This document shows positions 50,730 to 60,418 of a DNA stretch of 64,000 nt, piece by piece. The notes beneath the pieces are model-generated. The model was not told the origin of the DNA. It saw nothing but the letters and a program-made list of their open reading frames with translations, and searched no databases. Source of the DNA: Variovorax fucosicus (GTDB lineage Bacteria; Pseudomonadota; Gammaproteobacteria; Burkholderiales; Burkholderiaceae_C); contig NZ_JASZYU010000001.1 in NCBI RefSeq assembly GCF_030316825.1, positions 1,674,001 to 1,738,000 on the forward strand, given 5' to 3'. The position numbers were made by a program, and so were the translations under genes. Position 1 is the stretch's first letter; each line of letters opens with the position of its first letter.

Positions 50730-51616
50730 GGCAGCCAGGCCTGCACGTCGGTGTGCCCGACCTGAAGGCGCAACGTGTCTAGCTGGGCGAGCTTGCGCGC
50801 CTGCCAATGCCTTGCGCGTTCGGCCAGCGCGGGCGCCTGCTCGGCGGCCGCGGCGGCGATGCCTTCGACCATGGCCTGCAACATCGCAAGGTCGGCCATG
50901 CCCCGGCTCCCGTCGACCTGCCAGTCGGTCGCGGTGCGGGTGACCCGGTAGCCGGCCGCCGCGAGGCGATCCGCGGCCCGGCCAGCCGCGGCGCCGCCGA
51001 GCGCCGGGCCAAAGCCCTTGTCGCGCTGCTGGTGAGCGTGGAACTGCGCGAGCACCAGCGCGTCGTCCGGATCCCAAGGCGTCCACGTGATCCGGTCGTC
51101 GACGGTCAGCGCCCACCAGACGGCTGCGCCGGCCTCGCTGCAGCGCGCCACCAGCGCGTCGAGCCAGGCTGCGGACACGAGATCGAGCAAGGCCGAGGCC
51201 GTGACCAGGTGCACGCCCTCGAGCGGTACGGTGTCGAGTCCGTGGGCCAGATCGGCCTCGCAACGCTCGATCTCGATGCGCAGGCCGTCGCCGCCTTCGA
51301 TCACCAGCAAGGCCTCGCGCTGCTGCAACCGCAGGCCGTGCGCGGCGGCCCACGGCGCGAGCGCATCGGGCAGCGCGGCCAGCAGTTGCGGGTCGTGGTC
51401 GACCAGGCGCCAGTGCTGCAGGCCGCCCAGGCGCGGCGCGATCTCGCGCAAGTTGGCGCCGGTGCCGCTGCCGAGGTCGACCACCTGCAGCGCTTGTCCG
51501 CGCGATCCGGCGCGCCGCCCTCGCGCGTGCAACCATTCCGCGTCCGGTGTCGCGGCGCGCGCGGCACGGTCGAACGGCTCGCGCAGCGCCAGCCAGTCGG
51601 CGCTGAATCCGCTCAT
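50726..51616 (-). CDS. class I SAM-dependent methyltransferase
   Basis: 296 residues. SAM site VVDLGSGTGANLREIAPRLGG, then WRLVDHDPQLLAALPDAL and VHLVTASALLDLVSAAWLDALV; a distinct part follows with WWALTVDDRITWTPWDPDDALVLAQFHAHQQRDKGFGPALGG and a helical C terminus. The acceptor is unknown. Its ATG overlaps the glycosyltransferase stop (ATGA), and its stop overlaps the RibD-like stop, so it belongs to the pteridine-like cluster. Confidence 0.85.
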   Translation of the reverse strand: MSGFSADWLALREPFDRAARAATPDAEWLHARGRRAGSRGQALQVVDLGSGTGANLREIAPRLGGLQHWRLVDHDPQLLAALPDALAPWAAAHGLRLQQREALLVIEGGDGLRIEIERCEADLAHGLDTVPLEGVHLVTASALLDLVSAAWLDALVARCSEAGAAVWWALTVDDRITWTPWDPDDALVLAQFHAHQQRDKGFGPALGGAAAGRAADRLAAAGYRVTRTATDWQVDGSRGMADLAMLQAMVEGIAAAAAEQAPALAERARHWQARKLAQLDTLRLQVGHTDVQAWLP

Positions 51617-52683
51617 GGCGCGGTGGCCTCGCCGACCTGATGCAGCACGGTGGCGAAGCGAGCGACGGCCTGTGGCCAGGTCGGCAGCTGCGCGCCGGCG
51701 GCACGCGCACCGGCCGCCAGCGCGGTGCGCAGACCGGCCTCGTCCATCACACGCTGCAGCGCCGCCTGCAGCGCGGCCGCATCGCCGGGCGGCACCAGCA
51801 GGCCCGCAGCGGGCGGTACCGTGTCGGGAATCGCGCCGGCGGCGCAGCTGACGACCGGCAGGCCACGCACGAGTGCCTCGGCCAGCGCCATGCCATAGCC
51901 TTCGTGGAAGGACGGCAGCACGAACAGGTCGGCCTGTGCATAAAGCCCGTCGAGCCGGGCGCCATCGACCTCGCCGTGCCAGACGATGCGATCCTGCAGG
52001 CCGTGCTGCGCCACCAGCGCCTGCACCGCAGCCACCGCCGCAGCGTCGCGTGCCAGGCTGCCCGCGCAATGCAGCGTCCAGCTTCGATCCGCCAGGCCGG
52101 CCAGCGCCTCGATCAGCACTGCGTGGCCCTTGCGGGTGGTGACCGTCGCGACGCAGAGCAGGTACAGCGCCTGCGCGCCGGCACCGCCGCCGGTGGCGAG
52201 CGGCGCCGCTTCGGTTCCGGGCTCGATCACCGTCACACGCGACGGCGCCACGCCGAACGCGCCGAGGGCGCGCGCGGTGGACGGACTGGTCACGACGACG
52301 TGCCGCGCATGCACCAGTGCGCGCCGTTCGCTGTCGAACAACCGGTGGCGCACGTCGTCCGGCAGGCCGGCCTCGAACGACAACGGGTGGTGCACCAGCG
52401 CCACCCAGCGCAGGCGCCGGGCGTGCGCTTCGACCAGTTCGGGCAACGCGCCGAACGCGAGCCCGTCGGCCACCACCAAGGCGTGGTCGGGCAGCGCGGC
52501 GATCACGTCACGCGCCCGATCGAGCGTGGCGGCATCCGGCAGCGGAAACGCATCGCCCGGCGACCGCACGTCGACCGCCCAACCCGCGCCTCGCAGGCCG
52601 GCCGCGATGCGCCGGTCGTAACCATAGCCGCCGGTGGCCGCATTCCAGTCGCCGGGCACGAGGAAGAAGCAGGCCGCGGTCAT
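51613..52683 (-). CDS. GT4-family glycosyltransferase
   Basis: 356 residues, GT-B fold. N-terminal FFLVPGDWNAATGGYGYDRRIAAGLRGAGWAVDVR, donor-domain marks VATVTTRKGHAVLIEALAGL, FVLPSFHEGYGMALAEALVRGLPVVSCAAGAIPDTVP (E-x7-E type: EGYGMALAEAL). It should use a nucleotide sugar; the acceptor is not evident. It lies 6 bases after the pterin-synthase-like gene and overlaps the methyltransferase gene, so all are read as one unit. Confidence 0.88.
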   Translation of the reverse strand: MTAACFFLVPGDWNAATGGYGYDRRIAAGLRGAGWAVDVRSPGDAFPLPDAATLDRARDVIAALPDHALVVADGLAFGALPELVEAHARRLRWVALVHHPLSFEAGLPDDVRHRLFDSERRALVHARHVVVTSPSTARALGAFGVAPSRVTVIEPGTEAAPLATGGGAGAQALYLLCVATVTTRKGHAVLIEALAGLADRSWTLHCAGSLARDAAAVAAVQALVAQHGLQDRIVWHGEVDGARLDGLYAQADLFVLPSFHEGYGMALAEALVRGLPVVSCAAGAIPDTVPPAAGLLVPPGDAAALQAALQRVMDEAGLRTALAAGARAAGAQLPTWPQAVARFATVLHQVGEATAP

Positions 52684-52689
52684 GCAGAC

Positions 52690-53106
52690 TCAGCGCGGAT
52701 CGAGCGCCGGCATCGGCCCTTCGTAGGCCGCCCATGCCACGTGCGACTCGTGGAGCCGCACCCGCAGCGAGGCCAGTCCGCCGGCATGCGGACCAAGTTC
52801 GCCGGCGGCACTGCGCGCGGCGATGCGGTCGAAGATGACGCGCGCCATGAACTCGGTCGTGGTGTTGCGGCCTTCGAACGCCGGCTCGTCGTCGAGGTTG
52901 CGCAGGTTCAGCTCGCCCAGCACGCTGCGCAGCACGTCGGTGGCGCGCGCGATGTCGACCACCATGCCGTCGACGTCCAGCGCCGCACGGCGGAATTCCA
53001 CGTCGACCACATAGGTGGCGCCGTGCAGCCGCTGGGCCGGCCCGAAGGCCTCGCCGCGGAAGCTGTGGGCAATCATGAAGTGGTCGCGGACATTGACGCT
53101 GTACAT
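52690..53106 (-). CDS. 6-pyruvoyl-tetrahydropterin synthase/QueD-like protein with lost active-site residues
   Basis: 138 residues with the T-fold of PTPS/Que[85 protein letters not shown] and [17 protein letters not shown]. Of the three zinc His, the first (MIAHSF) and second (LHG) remain, but the HGH motif is HGA. The catalytic Cys before it is missing, and the D-H dyad of LDHxxLN is replaced by GELN. The Glu of RLHES is kept. So a standard PTPS or QueD reaction is doubtful. AAGGAAAC precedes the start. Confidence 0.85.
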   Translation of the reverse strand: MYSVNVRDHFMIAHSFRGEAFGPAQRLHGATYVVDVEFRRAALDVDGMVVDIARATDVLRSVLGELNLRNLDDEPAFEGRNTTTEFMARVIFDRIAARSAAGELGPHAGGLASLRVRLHESHVAWAAYEGPMPALDPR

Positions 53107-53120
53107 GGTTTCCTTTTCAC

Positions 53121-53135
53121 AGACTGGGGGCGAGC
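53121..53135. repeat. 15-base tag of the bulged-hairpin repeat, inverted
   Basis: AGACTGGGGGCGAGC is the exact complement of the first 15 bases of repeat copy 3 (47965-47979). It sits between the zinc-type dehydrogenase stop and the pterin-synthase-like start, without the hairpin part. In the direction of the leftward genes it follows a stop codon by 1 base, like the copy after the receptor gene at 47964. Confidence 0.5.
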
Positions 53136-53136
53136 T

Positions 53137-54135
53137 TCATAGGTAATCGATGCGCTGGCACAGCGTGTCGGGCGCACCGGCCGCCAGCCGCGCCAGCACC
53201 GCCGGCAGTTCGTCGAAAGGCGCGGTGTCGGTGATGAGCGCGTCGAGCACTGGATCGCACAGCAGCGTGAGCGCGAGCGCCATGCGCCGGTCGTGGCTCC
53301 AGCGGCTGCGCTGCGCGCTGGCCACCTGCCCGACCTGCGAGCTGCGCAGCGTCAACCGGCGCGCGTGGAATGCCTCGCCGAGCGGCAACGACACGGCGCG
53401 CTGGCCGTACCAGCTGAGTTCCAGCACGGTCGCCTCGAAGGCGGCCAGCCCGAGCGCGGTCACCAGCCCGGCAGGCTGGCCGCTGGCATGCACCACCAGG
53501 TCGGCGTCGCGGGTGGCTGCGTCCGGGGTCGCGAACCGGAGCCCGAGCTGCGCGGCGACGCGCGCCCGCGGCCGGTGCGTGTCGATCAGCTCGACCTGGC
53601 AGCCCGGCAAGCGGGCGGCCAGCCAGGCCACCAGCAAGCCGACCACGCCGCCGCCGACCACCGCGATGCGGTCGCCGAGCCGCGGCGCGGCGTCCCACAG
53701 CGCGTTGACGGCCGTCTCCATGTTGGCCGCCAGCACCGCACGCGCGGCCGGCAGGCCATCGGGCAAGGGGTGCACGGCCGTTGCCGGCACCACGTAGCGC
53801 GTCTGGTGCGGATGGAGGCAGAACACCGTCTTCCCCAACAGATCTGCGGCGCCGTCCTCGACCACGCCGACACTGGCGTAGCCGTACTTCACCGGCGCCG
53901 GAAACTCGCCGGCCTGGAACGGTGCCCGCATGCGGGCGAATTCGCTGGGTGGAACTTCGCCGCGGAACACCAGCAGTTCGGTGCCGCGGCTCACGCCGCT
54001 GTGCAGGGCGCGCACCTGCACCTGGTTCGCGCCCGGTGCAGGGAGCGTCTCGGAGCGGATCGCCGCCCGGCCGGGCGCCTCGGTCCAGCAGGCACGCGAA
54101 TCCCCGGAGGCGACGCGGGACTGAATTGCTGGCAT
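53137..54135 (-). CDS. zinc-binding-type alcohol dehydrogenase family protein (MDR)
   Basis: 332 residues. GroES-like part: [55 protein letters not shown]; Rossmann part with [32 protein letters not shown]. Zinc ligands of classical alcohol dehydrogenases (Cys and GHE) are not seen, so it is likely a zinc-free MDR reductase or dehydrogenase. The RGTEL motif and [39 protein letters not shown] are of the group often found beside PTPS-like genes. It is first in the leftward unit; the ATG overlaps in antiparallel with the CDP-alcohol transferase start region. Confidence 0.85.
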   Translation of the reverse strand: MPAIQSRVASGDSRACWTEAPGRAAIRSETLPAPGANQVQVRALHSGVSRGTELLVFRGEVPPSEFARMRAPFQAGEFPAPVKYGYASVGVVEDGAADLLGKTVFCLHPHQTRYVVPATAVHPLPDGLPAARAVLAANMETAVNALWDAAPRLGDRIAVVGGGVVGLLVAWLAARLPGCQVELIDTHRPRARVAAQLGLRFATPDAATRDADLVVHASGQPAGLVTALGLAAFEATVLELSWYGQRAVSLPLGEAFHARRLTLRSSQVGQVASAQRSRWSHDRRMALALTLLCDPVLDALITDTAPFDELPAVLARLAAGAPDTLCQRIDYL

Positions 54136-54151
54136 GCTGCTTTGGATAGTG

Positions 54152-54931
54152 ATGCCGACCGATCTTAAGGCGATGCTTTCAAGCCATGCTTCCCCCCGTC
54201 CCGCCGACACAGCCGGCCTGGCCGCGCTGCGGCACGATGCCGCGCGTACCGTGGCAGCGATCGGACTGCTGCTGGCCGGTGCGGCGCTGGCGGCAGCGCA
54301 GGCCTGGCTCGGCGGCTGGTATGCGGCGAAGGCGATGGCCGTGTTCGGATTGGGCTGTGCACTCGCGTGGCGGGCACTGCCGGCGCACCGGCCGCATGCG
54401 CGCTTCGGGTCGGCCAACGCCGTCACGCTGCTGCGGCTGGCGTTGATCGCCATGCTGGCGGCGAGCATCGGCGAGGCAGCGGCGAGCTCGCCCGCCGGCG
54501 CGTGGGCCCTGGTTGCGGTGGCCACGGTGGCGGCGGTGCTCGACGCCGTGGACGGGCCGCTGGCGCGCCGCAGCGGCTCGGCCTCCGCGTTCGGGGCGCG
54601 CTTCGACATGGAAACCGATGCGCTGCTGATCCTGGTGTTGTGCGTGCTGGCAGTGCAAACGGACAAGGTGGGCCCATGGATCCTGCTCGCCGGGCTGCTG
54701 CGCTACGGCTTCGTCGCCGCCGCCGCGCCCTCGCCCTGGCTGGCGCGTCCGCTGCCGCCGCGCCTGCTGCGCAAGGCGATCTGCGTGGTTCAGACCGTGA
54801 CGCTCATCGTCTGCCTCGCGCCGTGGGTGGAAGCGTCCGCCGCGCGCTGGATCGCAGGGGCCGGCCTGGCAGCGCTGCTCTACTCGTTCACTTCAGACAT
54901 CGGCTGGCTGGCACGCCGCCGCCACGCCTGA
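54152..54931 (+). CDS. CDP-alcohol phosphatidyltransferase family protein
   Basis: About 259 residues. The full signature D-x2-D-G-x2-A-R-x8-G-x3-D-x3-D is present in [31 protein letters not shown], within a six-helix membrane protein. Such enzymes move a phospho-alcohol from a CDP-linked donor to a second alcohol, making phospholipids or phospholipid-like products. Starts at 54134, 54152 and 54173 are possible; 54134 overlaps the divergent gene start. It is divergent from the MDR gene and probably shares its promoter region and pathway, suggesting a lipid-linked product. Confidence 0.87.
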   Translation: MPTDLKAMLSSHASPRPADTAGLAALRHDAARTVAAIGLLLAGAALAAAQAWLGGWYAAKAMAVFGLGCALAWRALPAHRPHARFGSANAVTLLRLALIAMLAASIGEAAASSPAGAWALVAVATVAAVLDAVDGPLARRSGSASAFGARFDMETDALLILVLCVLAVQTDKVGPWILLAGLLRYGFVAAAAPSPWLARPLPPRLLRKAICVVQTVTLIVCLAPWVEASAARWIAGAGLAALLYSFTSDIGWLARRRHA

Positions 54932-54951
54932 AGCGCGGCCGTGGCGGCCGG

Positions 54952-55689
54952 TCAACGACCGAGCAGCACCCGAACCGCCTGCGGCAGCGTCTGCACGTCG
55001 GGCATGAAGTGGTCGATGGCGGCGCCCAGCACGACCGCGCAGATCACGGCGCCGAGCAGCGGCTTCCAGGTCAGCCGCAGCGCGGCCGAGAGCCAGCCCT
55101 CGCGCGCCAGCCGCACGGCGGCACGCGCCGACACGTAGGAAAACGCGATCTCCAGCGTGACGGCCAGCAGCACGTCGGAGCCGAAGTAAAGCAGCACCAG
55201 CCAGCCGGCGCCGAACACGATGGCGATACCGATCAGGAAGATCGCGAGCACCGGCACCACGACGATGGCGCCCTCGTCGGCGCTGCCGACCGCCTCGAGC
55301 GCGCCACCGGCGAGGTCGCCGAGGCCGGTGCCGTCGGCATGGGCCAGGTCGGCATAGCCGGTGTCGAAGCCGTGGTCGCTGCCGCCGCCGGAAACATCGG
55401 GCATGTCGACATCGGGATTGAAATGCGTGCGGTCTTGCGCCAGCCGCTGCGCCCACCAGCGCAGGATCAGCAGGTAGGCGATGTAGCCGACGCCCAGCGT
55501 GAACAGGTAGCGCACAGCCAGCGAGTGGGTGCCGAAGCGCATGACCAGGCTGGACACGCCCCACATCAGCAACAGCGTGAAGGTGCCGATCAGGAGGCCG
55601 TAGGCACGCAGGCTGTGGCGCCGGTGCAGATCGCGCTCGAACGCGCTTTCCCACAGCTTGACCGAGCGCCAGTTCGACAGGACTTTCAT
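54952..55689 (-). CDS. membrane protein, unknown
   Basis: 245 residues with four to five membrane helices (AYGLLIGTFTLLLMWGVSSLVMRFG, YLFTLGVGYIAYLLILRWWAQRL, IVVVPVLAIFLIGIAIVFGAGWLVLLYFG, LTWKPLLGAVICAVVLGAAIDHFMP) and a soluble acidic, Gly-rich loop of about 55 residues (DVDMPDVSGGGSDHGFDTGYADLAHADGTGLGDLAGG) between the second and third. I do not recognise the family. The start at 55689 is preferred (MKVLSNWRSVKLWESAFERD). Downstream of and close to the alanine racemase gene. Confidence 0.75.
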   Translation of the reverse strand: MKVLSNWRSVKLWESAFERDLHRRHSLRAYGLLIGTFTLLLMWGVSSLVMRFGTHSLAVRYLFTLGVGYIAYLLILRWWAQRLAQDRTHFNPDVDMPDVSGGGSDHGFDTGYADLAHADGTGLGDLAGGALEAVGSADEGAIVVVPVLAIFLIGIAIVFGAGWLVLLYFGSDVLLAVTLEIAFSYVSARAAVRLAREGWLSAALRLTWKPLLGAVICAVVLGAAIDHFMPDVQTLPQAVRVLLGR

Positions 55690-55708
55690 GCGGCGGCCGT
55701 GGCGAACA

Positions 55709-56800
55709 TCACGCAATCACCGTCGGCACGCGCAGCGCGAGCGCGCACATGAGCTCGTAGCCCACCGTGCCGGCGGCCCGCGCCACCTCGTCGATCGGCA
55801 GCACGGCGCCGTTGACGGCCGAGCGGCCCCACAACGTGACCTCGCTGCCGAAACCGGCGTCGGGCACGGGCGTGAGGTCGACCGTGATCATGTCCATGCT
55901 CACGCGCCCGACCATGCGCGTGCGCACGCCGTTCACCAGCACCGGTGTGCCGGTGTGGGCGTGGCGCGGATAGCCGTCGGCATAGCCGACCGCCGCGACG
56001 CCGATGCGCATCGGCGCCTCGGCCGCAAAGCTGGAGCCGTAGCCGACCAGCGCGCCCGCCGCCAGCGTCTGGATGCCGATGAGCTTGCTGGCGAGCGTCA
56101 TGGTCGGCTGCAACTGCCAGTGCGCCGCGTCGTGTTCGGGAAAGTCGGGTGCGCTGCCGTACAACGCAATGCCGGGGCGCACCCAGTCGGCCCGCGTGCT
56201 GTCGGCATGGCGCAACAGTGCGGCGCTGTTGGCAATGGAACGCTCGCCGGGCAAATCTTCGGTGGCCTGCTGGAAGGCGGCGACCTGCGCCGCGATGCCG
56301 CGCGAACCGTCGGCGTCGCTGAAGTGCGTCACCAGCGAAATCTCGTCGACCTGCGGCAGCGCGTTCAACCGGGTCCAGGCCGCGCGGTAGCGCTCGGGCG
56401 TGAAGCCGAGCCGGTTCATGCCCGAGTTCATCTTCAGGAACACGCGCTGCGGCTGCTGGGTCTTGTGCGCGGCCAGCATGTCGATCTGCTCGTCGCAATG
56501 CACCGTGTGCCAGAGGTCGAGCCGCGAGCACAGCTCGAGGTCGCGCGCGTCGAACACGCCTTCGAGCAGCAGCACCGGCCCGCGCCAGCCGAGGGCGCGA
56601 ACGCGCTCGGCCTCGGCCAGATCGAGCAGCGCAAAGCCGTCGGCGCCGCGCAGGCCTTCGTAGGCGCGCTCGATGCCGTGGCCGTAGGCGTTGGCCTTGA
56701 CCACGGCCCAGACCCGCGCGTCGAGCGCGGAGCGGCGCGCACGGTCAAGGTTGTGGCGAAGGGCGTCGGTATGGACGGTGGCGAGGATGGGGCGCGGCAT
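55709..56800 (-). CDS. alr: alanine racemase
   Basis: 363 residues, fold-type III PLP enzyme. PLP Lys near residue 35 in [73 protein letters not shown] and [41 protein letters not shown] are all family marks. It makes D-alanine for peptidoglycan. The start at 56800 gives the usual N terminus ([16 protein letters not shown]). It is divergent from lplT. Confidence 0.94.
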   Translation of the reverse strand: MPRPILATVHTDALRHNLDRARRSALDARVWAVVKANAYGHGIERAYEGLRGADGFALLDLAEAERVRALGWRGPVLLLEGVFDARDLELCSRLDLWHTVHCDEQIDMLAAHKTQQPQRVFLKMNSGMNRLGFTPERYRAAWTRLNALPQVDEISLVTHFSDADGSRGIAAQVAAFQQATEDLPGERSIANSAALLRHADSTRADWVRPGIALYGSAPDFPEHDAAHWQLQPTMTLASKLIGIQTLAAGALVGYGSSFAAEAPMRIGVAAVGYADGYPRHAHTGTPVLVNGVRTRMVGRVSMDMITVDLTPVPDAGFGSEVTLWGRSAVNGAVLPIDEVARAAGTVGYELMCALALRVPTVIA

Positions 56801-56980
56801 GGTGGAGCGTGGACAAAGGGGAAGGCGAGAAAAACAGCACGTTCGGGCCGCGGGCGAACCCGCACGCGTGCTCCTTATTCTGTCATTTGACCCCATGCTA
56901 TAACCGCGCATCCGCCCCGGGGCGGAGACCTCTTCCACTATTGCCAGCGGCCCTCACTCCTCTGGCCAGCCAGCCCATCG

Positions 56981-58285
56981 ATGAAGCGCGGTTTCTACAC
57001 CATCATGTCGGCCCAGTTCTTTTCGTCGGTGGCCGACAACGCGCTTTTCGTCGCCGCCATCGAACTGTTGCGAACCACCGGGGCTCCCGAATGGCAGCGC
57101 GCCGCGCTGGTGCCGATCTTCGCCGTCTTCTACGTGGTGCTCGCGCCGCTGGTGGGCGCGTTCTCGGACGCGCTGCCCAAGGGGCAGGTGATGTTCATCA
57201 GCAACGCCATCAAGGTGGTCGGCTGCGTGATGATGCTGTTCGGCTCGCACCCGCTGCTGTCGTACGCCATCGTCGGGCTCGGCGCCGCGGCCTACTCGCC
57301 GGCCAAGTACGGCATCCTGACCGAACTGCTGCCGGCCTCGCAGCTGGTCAAGGCCAATGGCTGGATCGAGGGCCTGACCATCGCGTCGATCATCCTGGGC
57401 ATCCTTCTCGGCGGGCAACTGGTCGGCCACATGGTGTCGAGCCATCTCCTGGCGTTCGACCTGCCGATGGTGGACACCGGCGTCGACACCCCGCCCGCTG
57501 CCGCCATCAGCGTGCTGATCTTCGTGTACCTGATCGCGGCCTGGTTCAACACCCGCATTCCGCACACCGGCGTCGAGATGCGGCCGCTGCGCTCCAACCC
57601 GCGGCACAGCTTCGTGCGCAACCTGTTCGCGCTGCTGCCGGACTTCTGGCACTGCAATTCGCGGCTGTGGCGCGACAAGCTGGGCCAGATCTCGCTCGGC
57701 ACCACCACGCTGTTCTGGGGCGCGGGCGGCAACCTCAAATACATCGTGCTGGCCTGGGCCTCGCTCGCCCTCGGCTACAACACGGCCCAGGCCACCGCGC
57801 TCACCGGCGTGGTGGTGATCGGCACCGCCGTCGGCGCGGTGGTGGCGTCGATGCGCATGAAGCTCGACATGGCAACCCGCGTGATCCCGCTCGGCATCGG
57901 CATGGGCCTGTTGATCATCTCGCTGAACTTCATCACCAACCTCTGGGTGGCGATCCCGTTCCTGATCCTGCTGGGCGGGCTCGGCGGTTTTCTGGTGGTG
58001 CCGATGAACGCGCTGCTGCAGCACCGCGGCCACAACCTCATGGGCGCAGGCCGCTCCATTGCCGTGCAGAACTTCAACGAGCAGGCCTGCATCCTGCTGC
58101 TCGGCGCGTTCTACAGCGCCTGCACCGGGATGGGCCTGTCGGCCTATACCGCGATCACGGCGTTCGGCCTCGTGGTGGCCGGCTTCATGTGGCTGATCAA
58201 GCGCTGGCATGAAAGCAACTGCGTGAAATACCCCGAAGAAATCGCGCACCTGCTGGCCATCGCACGCAGCGACAAACACCACTGA
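56981..58285 (+). CDS. lplT: lysophospholipid transporter LplT
   Basis: 434 residues, MFS-type with about twelve helices. FYTIMSAQFFSSVADNALFVAAIELL, PIFAVFYVVLAPLVGAFSDALPKGQVMFISNAIKVVGC, AAYSPAKYGILTELLPASQLVKANGWIEGLTIASIILG and FLVVPMNALLQHRGHNLMGAGRSIAVQNFNEQACILLLGAFYS identify LplT, which flips lysophospholipids inward for repair. The usual partner acyltransferase gene (aas) is not adjacent. The 180-base gap upstream, shared with alr, should hold both promoters. Confidence 0.93.
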   Translation: MKRGFYTIMSAQFFSSVADNALFVAAIELLRTTGAPEWQRAALVPIFAVFYVVLAPLVGAFSDALPKGQVMFISNAIKVVGCVMMLFGSHPLLSYAIVGLGAAAYSPAKYGILTELLPASQLVKANGWIEGLTIASIILGILLGGQLVGHMVSSHLLAFDLPMVDTGVDTPPAAAISVLIFVYLIAAWFNTRIPHTGVEMRPLRSNPRHSFVRNLFALLPDFWHCNSRLWRDKLGQISLGTTTLFWGAGGNLKYIVLAWASLALGYNTAQATALTGVVVIGTAVGAVVASMRMKLDMATRVIPLGIGMGLLIISLNFITNLWVAIPFLILLGGLGGFLVVPMNALLQHRGHNLMGAGRSIAVQNFNEQACILLLGAFYSACTGMGLSAYTAITAFGLVVAGFMWLIKRWHESNCVKYPEEIAHLLAIARSDKHH

Positions 58286-58286
58286 G

Positions 58287-59183
58287 GTGGCGCCCGCACT
58301 CGCCCTGCTGCTGAACGCGTTCGTCTGGGGCGTCTCGTGGTTTCCGTTCCGCCAGATCGAAGCCCACGGCGTGCACCCGGTGTGGGCGACGGCGCTGATC
58401 TACATCGCGATCGCACTCGCGCTGAGCATGGTGCGCCCGCAGGCGTGGCGCGGCTTCGCGGCCTGGCCCCGGCTCGCGCTGCTCGGGCTCGCTGCCGGCT
58501 TCACCAACGTCGGTTTCAACTGGGCCGTGACGCAGGGCGACGTGGTGCGCGTGGTGCTGCTCTTCTATCTGATGCCCCTGTGGAGCGTGCTGCTCGGCTG
58601 GGCCTTTCTGGGCGAGCGCCCGACGCCGGGCGCGCTGCTGCGCGTCGCGCTGGCACTGACCGGCGTGGCCGTGGTGCTGAAGGCGCCCGGCGTCGAATGG
58701 CCGGTGCCCGCGAGCCTGCCGGACTGGCTGGGCATGGCCGCAGGCTTCAGCTTCGCGGTCGTCAACGTCCTGTTGCGCGACCTGCATGCAGCACCGGGCA
58801 TGTCGCGCGCGCTCGCCATGTTCGCGGGCTGCGCGGTGGTGGCGGGTGCCACGGCGCTGGCCGCCACCGGCCTGGGCGCGATGGCCGCGCCGGCCATGAC
58901 ACTGGCGAGCGTGGGCTGGCTCGGCTGGGCCGCCGCGCTCGGCCTCGGCCTGGTGCTGGGAAACGTCTGCCTGCAGTACGGTGCCGCGCGGCTGGCCGCG
59001 AGCGCCACGGCAGTGATCATGTTGTCGGAAGTGCTGTTCGCCAGTGTGTCGTCGGCCGCACTCGGCGCCGCCACGCTGGACGGGCGCGTGCTGCTGGGCG
59101 GTGTGCTGATCGTTGCCGCGGCGGCATGGTCGTCGTTTGCACGAACGCCGGGCTCGGACGATGATCGGCCCCTACCTACCTGA
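58287..59183 (+). CDS. EamA/DMT family permease
   Basis: 298 residues with two EamA units and about ten helices: LLLNAFVWGVSWFPFRQIEAHGVHPVWATALIY, TNVGFNWAVTQGDVVRVVLLFYLMPLWSVLLGWAFLGERPTPGALLRVALALTGVAVVL, then the second unit ending IMLSEVLFASVSSAALGAATLDGRVLLGGVLIVAAAAW. The start is GTG 58287, one base after the lplT stop codon, with the stop region GAGG acting as ribosome site. Substrate unknown. Confidence 0.88.
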   Translation: MAPALALLLNAFVWGVSWFPFRQIEAHGVHPVWATALIYIAIALALSMVRPQAWRGFAAWPRLALLGLAAGFTNVGFNWAVTQGDVVRVVLLFYLMPLWSVLLGWAFLGERPTPGALLRVALALTGVAVVLKAPGVEWPVPASLPDWLGMAAGFSFAVVNVLLRDLHAAPGMSRALAMFAGCAVVAGATALAATGLGAMAAPAMTLASVGWLGWAAALGLGLVLGNVCLQYGAARLAASATAVIMLSEVLFASVSSAALGAATLDGRVLLGGVLIVAAAAWSSFARTPGSDDDRPLPT

Positions 59184-59193
59184 AAGACATGCG

Positions 59194-59679
59194 ATGACCA
59201 CCGTCTACGACTTCGAAGCCCAGCAGATCGACGGCAAGAAGGTGAAGCTTTCCGCCTACAAGGGCCGGGTGATGCTGATCGTCAACACCGCCAGCAAGTG
59301 CGGCTTCACCCCGCAGTTCGCGGGGCTCGAAGAGTTGCACGAGAAATACGCGGAGCAGGGTCTGACGGTGCTGGGTTTTCCGTCCAACCAGTTCGGCGCG
59401 CAGGATCCGGGCAGCAACGAGGAGATCGGCGCCTTCTGTACCAAGAACTACGGCGTGAGCTTTCCGATGATGGAGAAGATCGACGTCAACGGCAGCAGCG
59501 CCGCGCCGCTCTACCAGTGGCTCACGAAGGAAAAACCCGGCCTGCTGGGCAGCACCGCGATCAAGTGGAACTTCACCAAGTTCCTGCTCGGGCGCGACGG
59601 CAAGGTGCTCAAGCGCTATGCGCCGCTCGAAACACCCGCCTCGATGGTGCGCGACATCGAGGCTGCGCTGGCCGGCTGA
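59194..59679 (+). CDS. glutathione peroxidase family thiol peroxidase
   Basis: 161 residues. Peroxidatic Cys at residue 36 in VNTASKCGFTPQFAGLEELH, Gln in LGFPSNQFGAQDPGSNEEI and the Trp-Asn pair in AIKWNFTKFLLGRDGKVLKRYAP. It is a Cys-type BtuE/GPx-like enzyme that reduces peroxides, probably with thioredoxin as donor. The resolving Cys is likely in FCTKNYGVSF. The start MTTVYDF at 59194 is favoured over ATG 59161. Confidence 0.93.
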   Translation: MTTVYDFEAQQIDGKKVKLSAYKGRVMLIVNTASKCGFTPQFAGLEELHEKYAEQGLTVLGFPSNQFGAQDPGSNEEIGAFCTKNYGVSFPMMEKIDVNGSSAAPLYQWLTKEKPGLLGSTAIKWNFTKFLLGRDGKVLKRYAPLETPASMVRDIEAALAG

Positions 59680-59701
59680 AAGCCGGGCGCCACCTCAACC
59701 C

Positions 59702-60418
59702 TCAACCCGCCTCCGCCTCGTCGCTGCTCTTCAACAGAAAGCGATGGACCAGGGCGCCGATCGCGGCACCTGCAAGTGGCGCCACCACGAACAGCCAGAG
59801 CTGCGACGAGGCCCACGCCGGCCCGAACAGCGCCGGCCCGATGCTGCGCGCCGGATTGACCGACGTGTTGGTCACCGGAATCGAGACCAGGTGGATCAGG
59901 GTCAGGCACAGGCCGATGGCAAGGCCCGCGAATCCCGAGGCGGCGGGTTTTGCAGTCGCACCCAGAATCACGATCAGGAACATCGCCGTCATGACCACTT
60001 CACAGAGCAGGGCGGCGACAAGGCCGTACTGCCCGGGCGAGTGGATGCCATAGCCGTTCACCGCAAAGCTGCCGATGTCCGCACCCGGGCGCCCGGTCGC
60101 AATGAGGTACAGCACGGCCGCCGCGGCACACGCGCCGAATACTTGCGAGATCACATAGCCCGGCAGTGCCGATGCGCGCATCCGGCCGGCGACCACCAGG
60201 CCGAACGAGACGGCCGGATTGAAGTGCGCGCCCGAGATCGGCCCGAACGCGTAGGCACCGGTGACCACCGTCAGGCCGAAGGCCAGCGATACGCCAAGAA
60301 GCCCGATGCCCAGGCCCGGAAAGGCGGCGGCAAGAACCGCGCTGCCGCAGCCGCCGAGCGTGAGCCAGAAGGTTCCAAGAAACTCGGCTGACCAGATGGA
60401 AATGTTTGTTTTGTGCAT
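59702..60418 (-). CDS. aqpZ: aquaporin Z
   Basis: 238 residues, six helices and the two NPA loops ([19 protein letters not shown] and [18 protein letters not shown]). The selectivity filter has Phe in the first half, His in [12 protein letters not shown] and Arg after the second NPA (NPARS), the water-specific pattern of AqpZ. Begins with [22 protein letters not shown]. It is convergent with the peroxidase gene and is followed upstream by a 140-base gap to the DUF4019 gene. Confidence 0.94.
   Translation of the reverse strand: MHKTNISIWSAEFLGTFWLTLGGCGSAVLAAAFPGLGIGLLGVSLAFGLTVVTGAYAFGPISGAHFNPAVSFGLVVAGRMRASALPGYVISQVFGACAAAAVLYLIATGRPGADIGSFAVNGYGIHSPGQYGLVAALLCEVVMTAMFLIVILGATAKPAASGFAGLAIGLCLTLIHLVSIPVTNTSVNPARSIGPALFGPAWASSQLWLFVVAPLAGAAIGALVHRFLLKSSDEAEAG

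Noticed and set aside
56876..56903. lplT promoter with TATAAC as -10
   Set aside because: TATAAC is good, but TTGACC is only about 6 bases away and the hexamer at proper distance (TTATTC) is weak.
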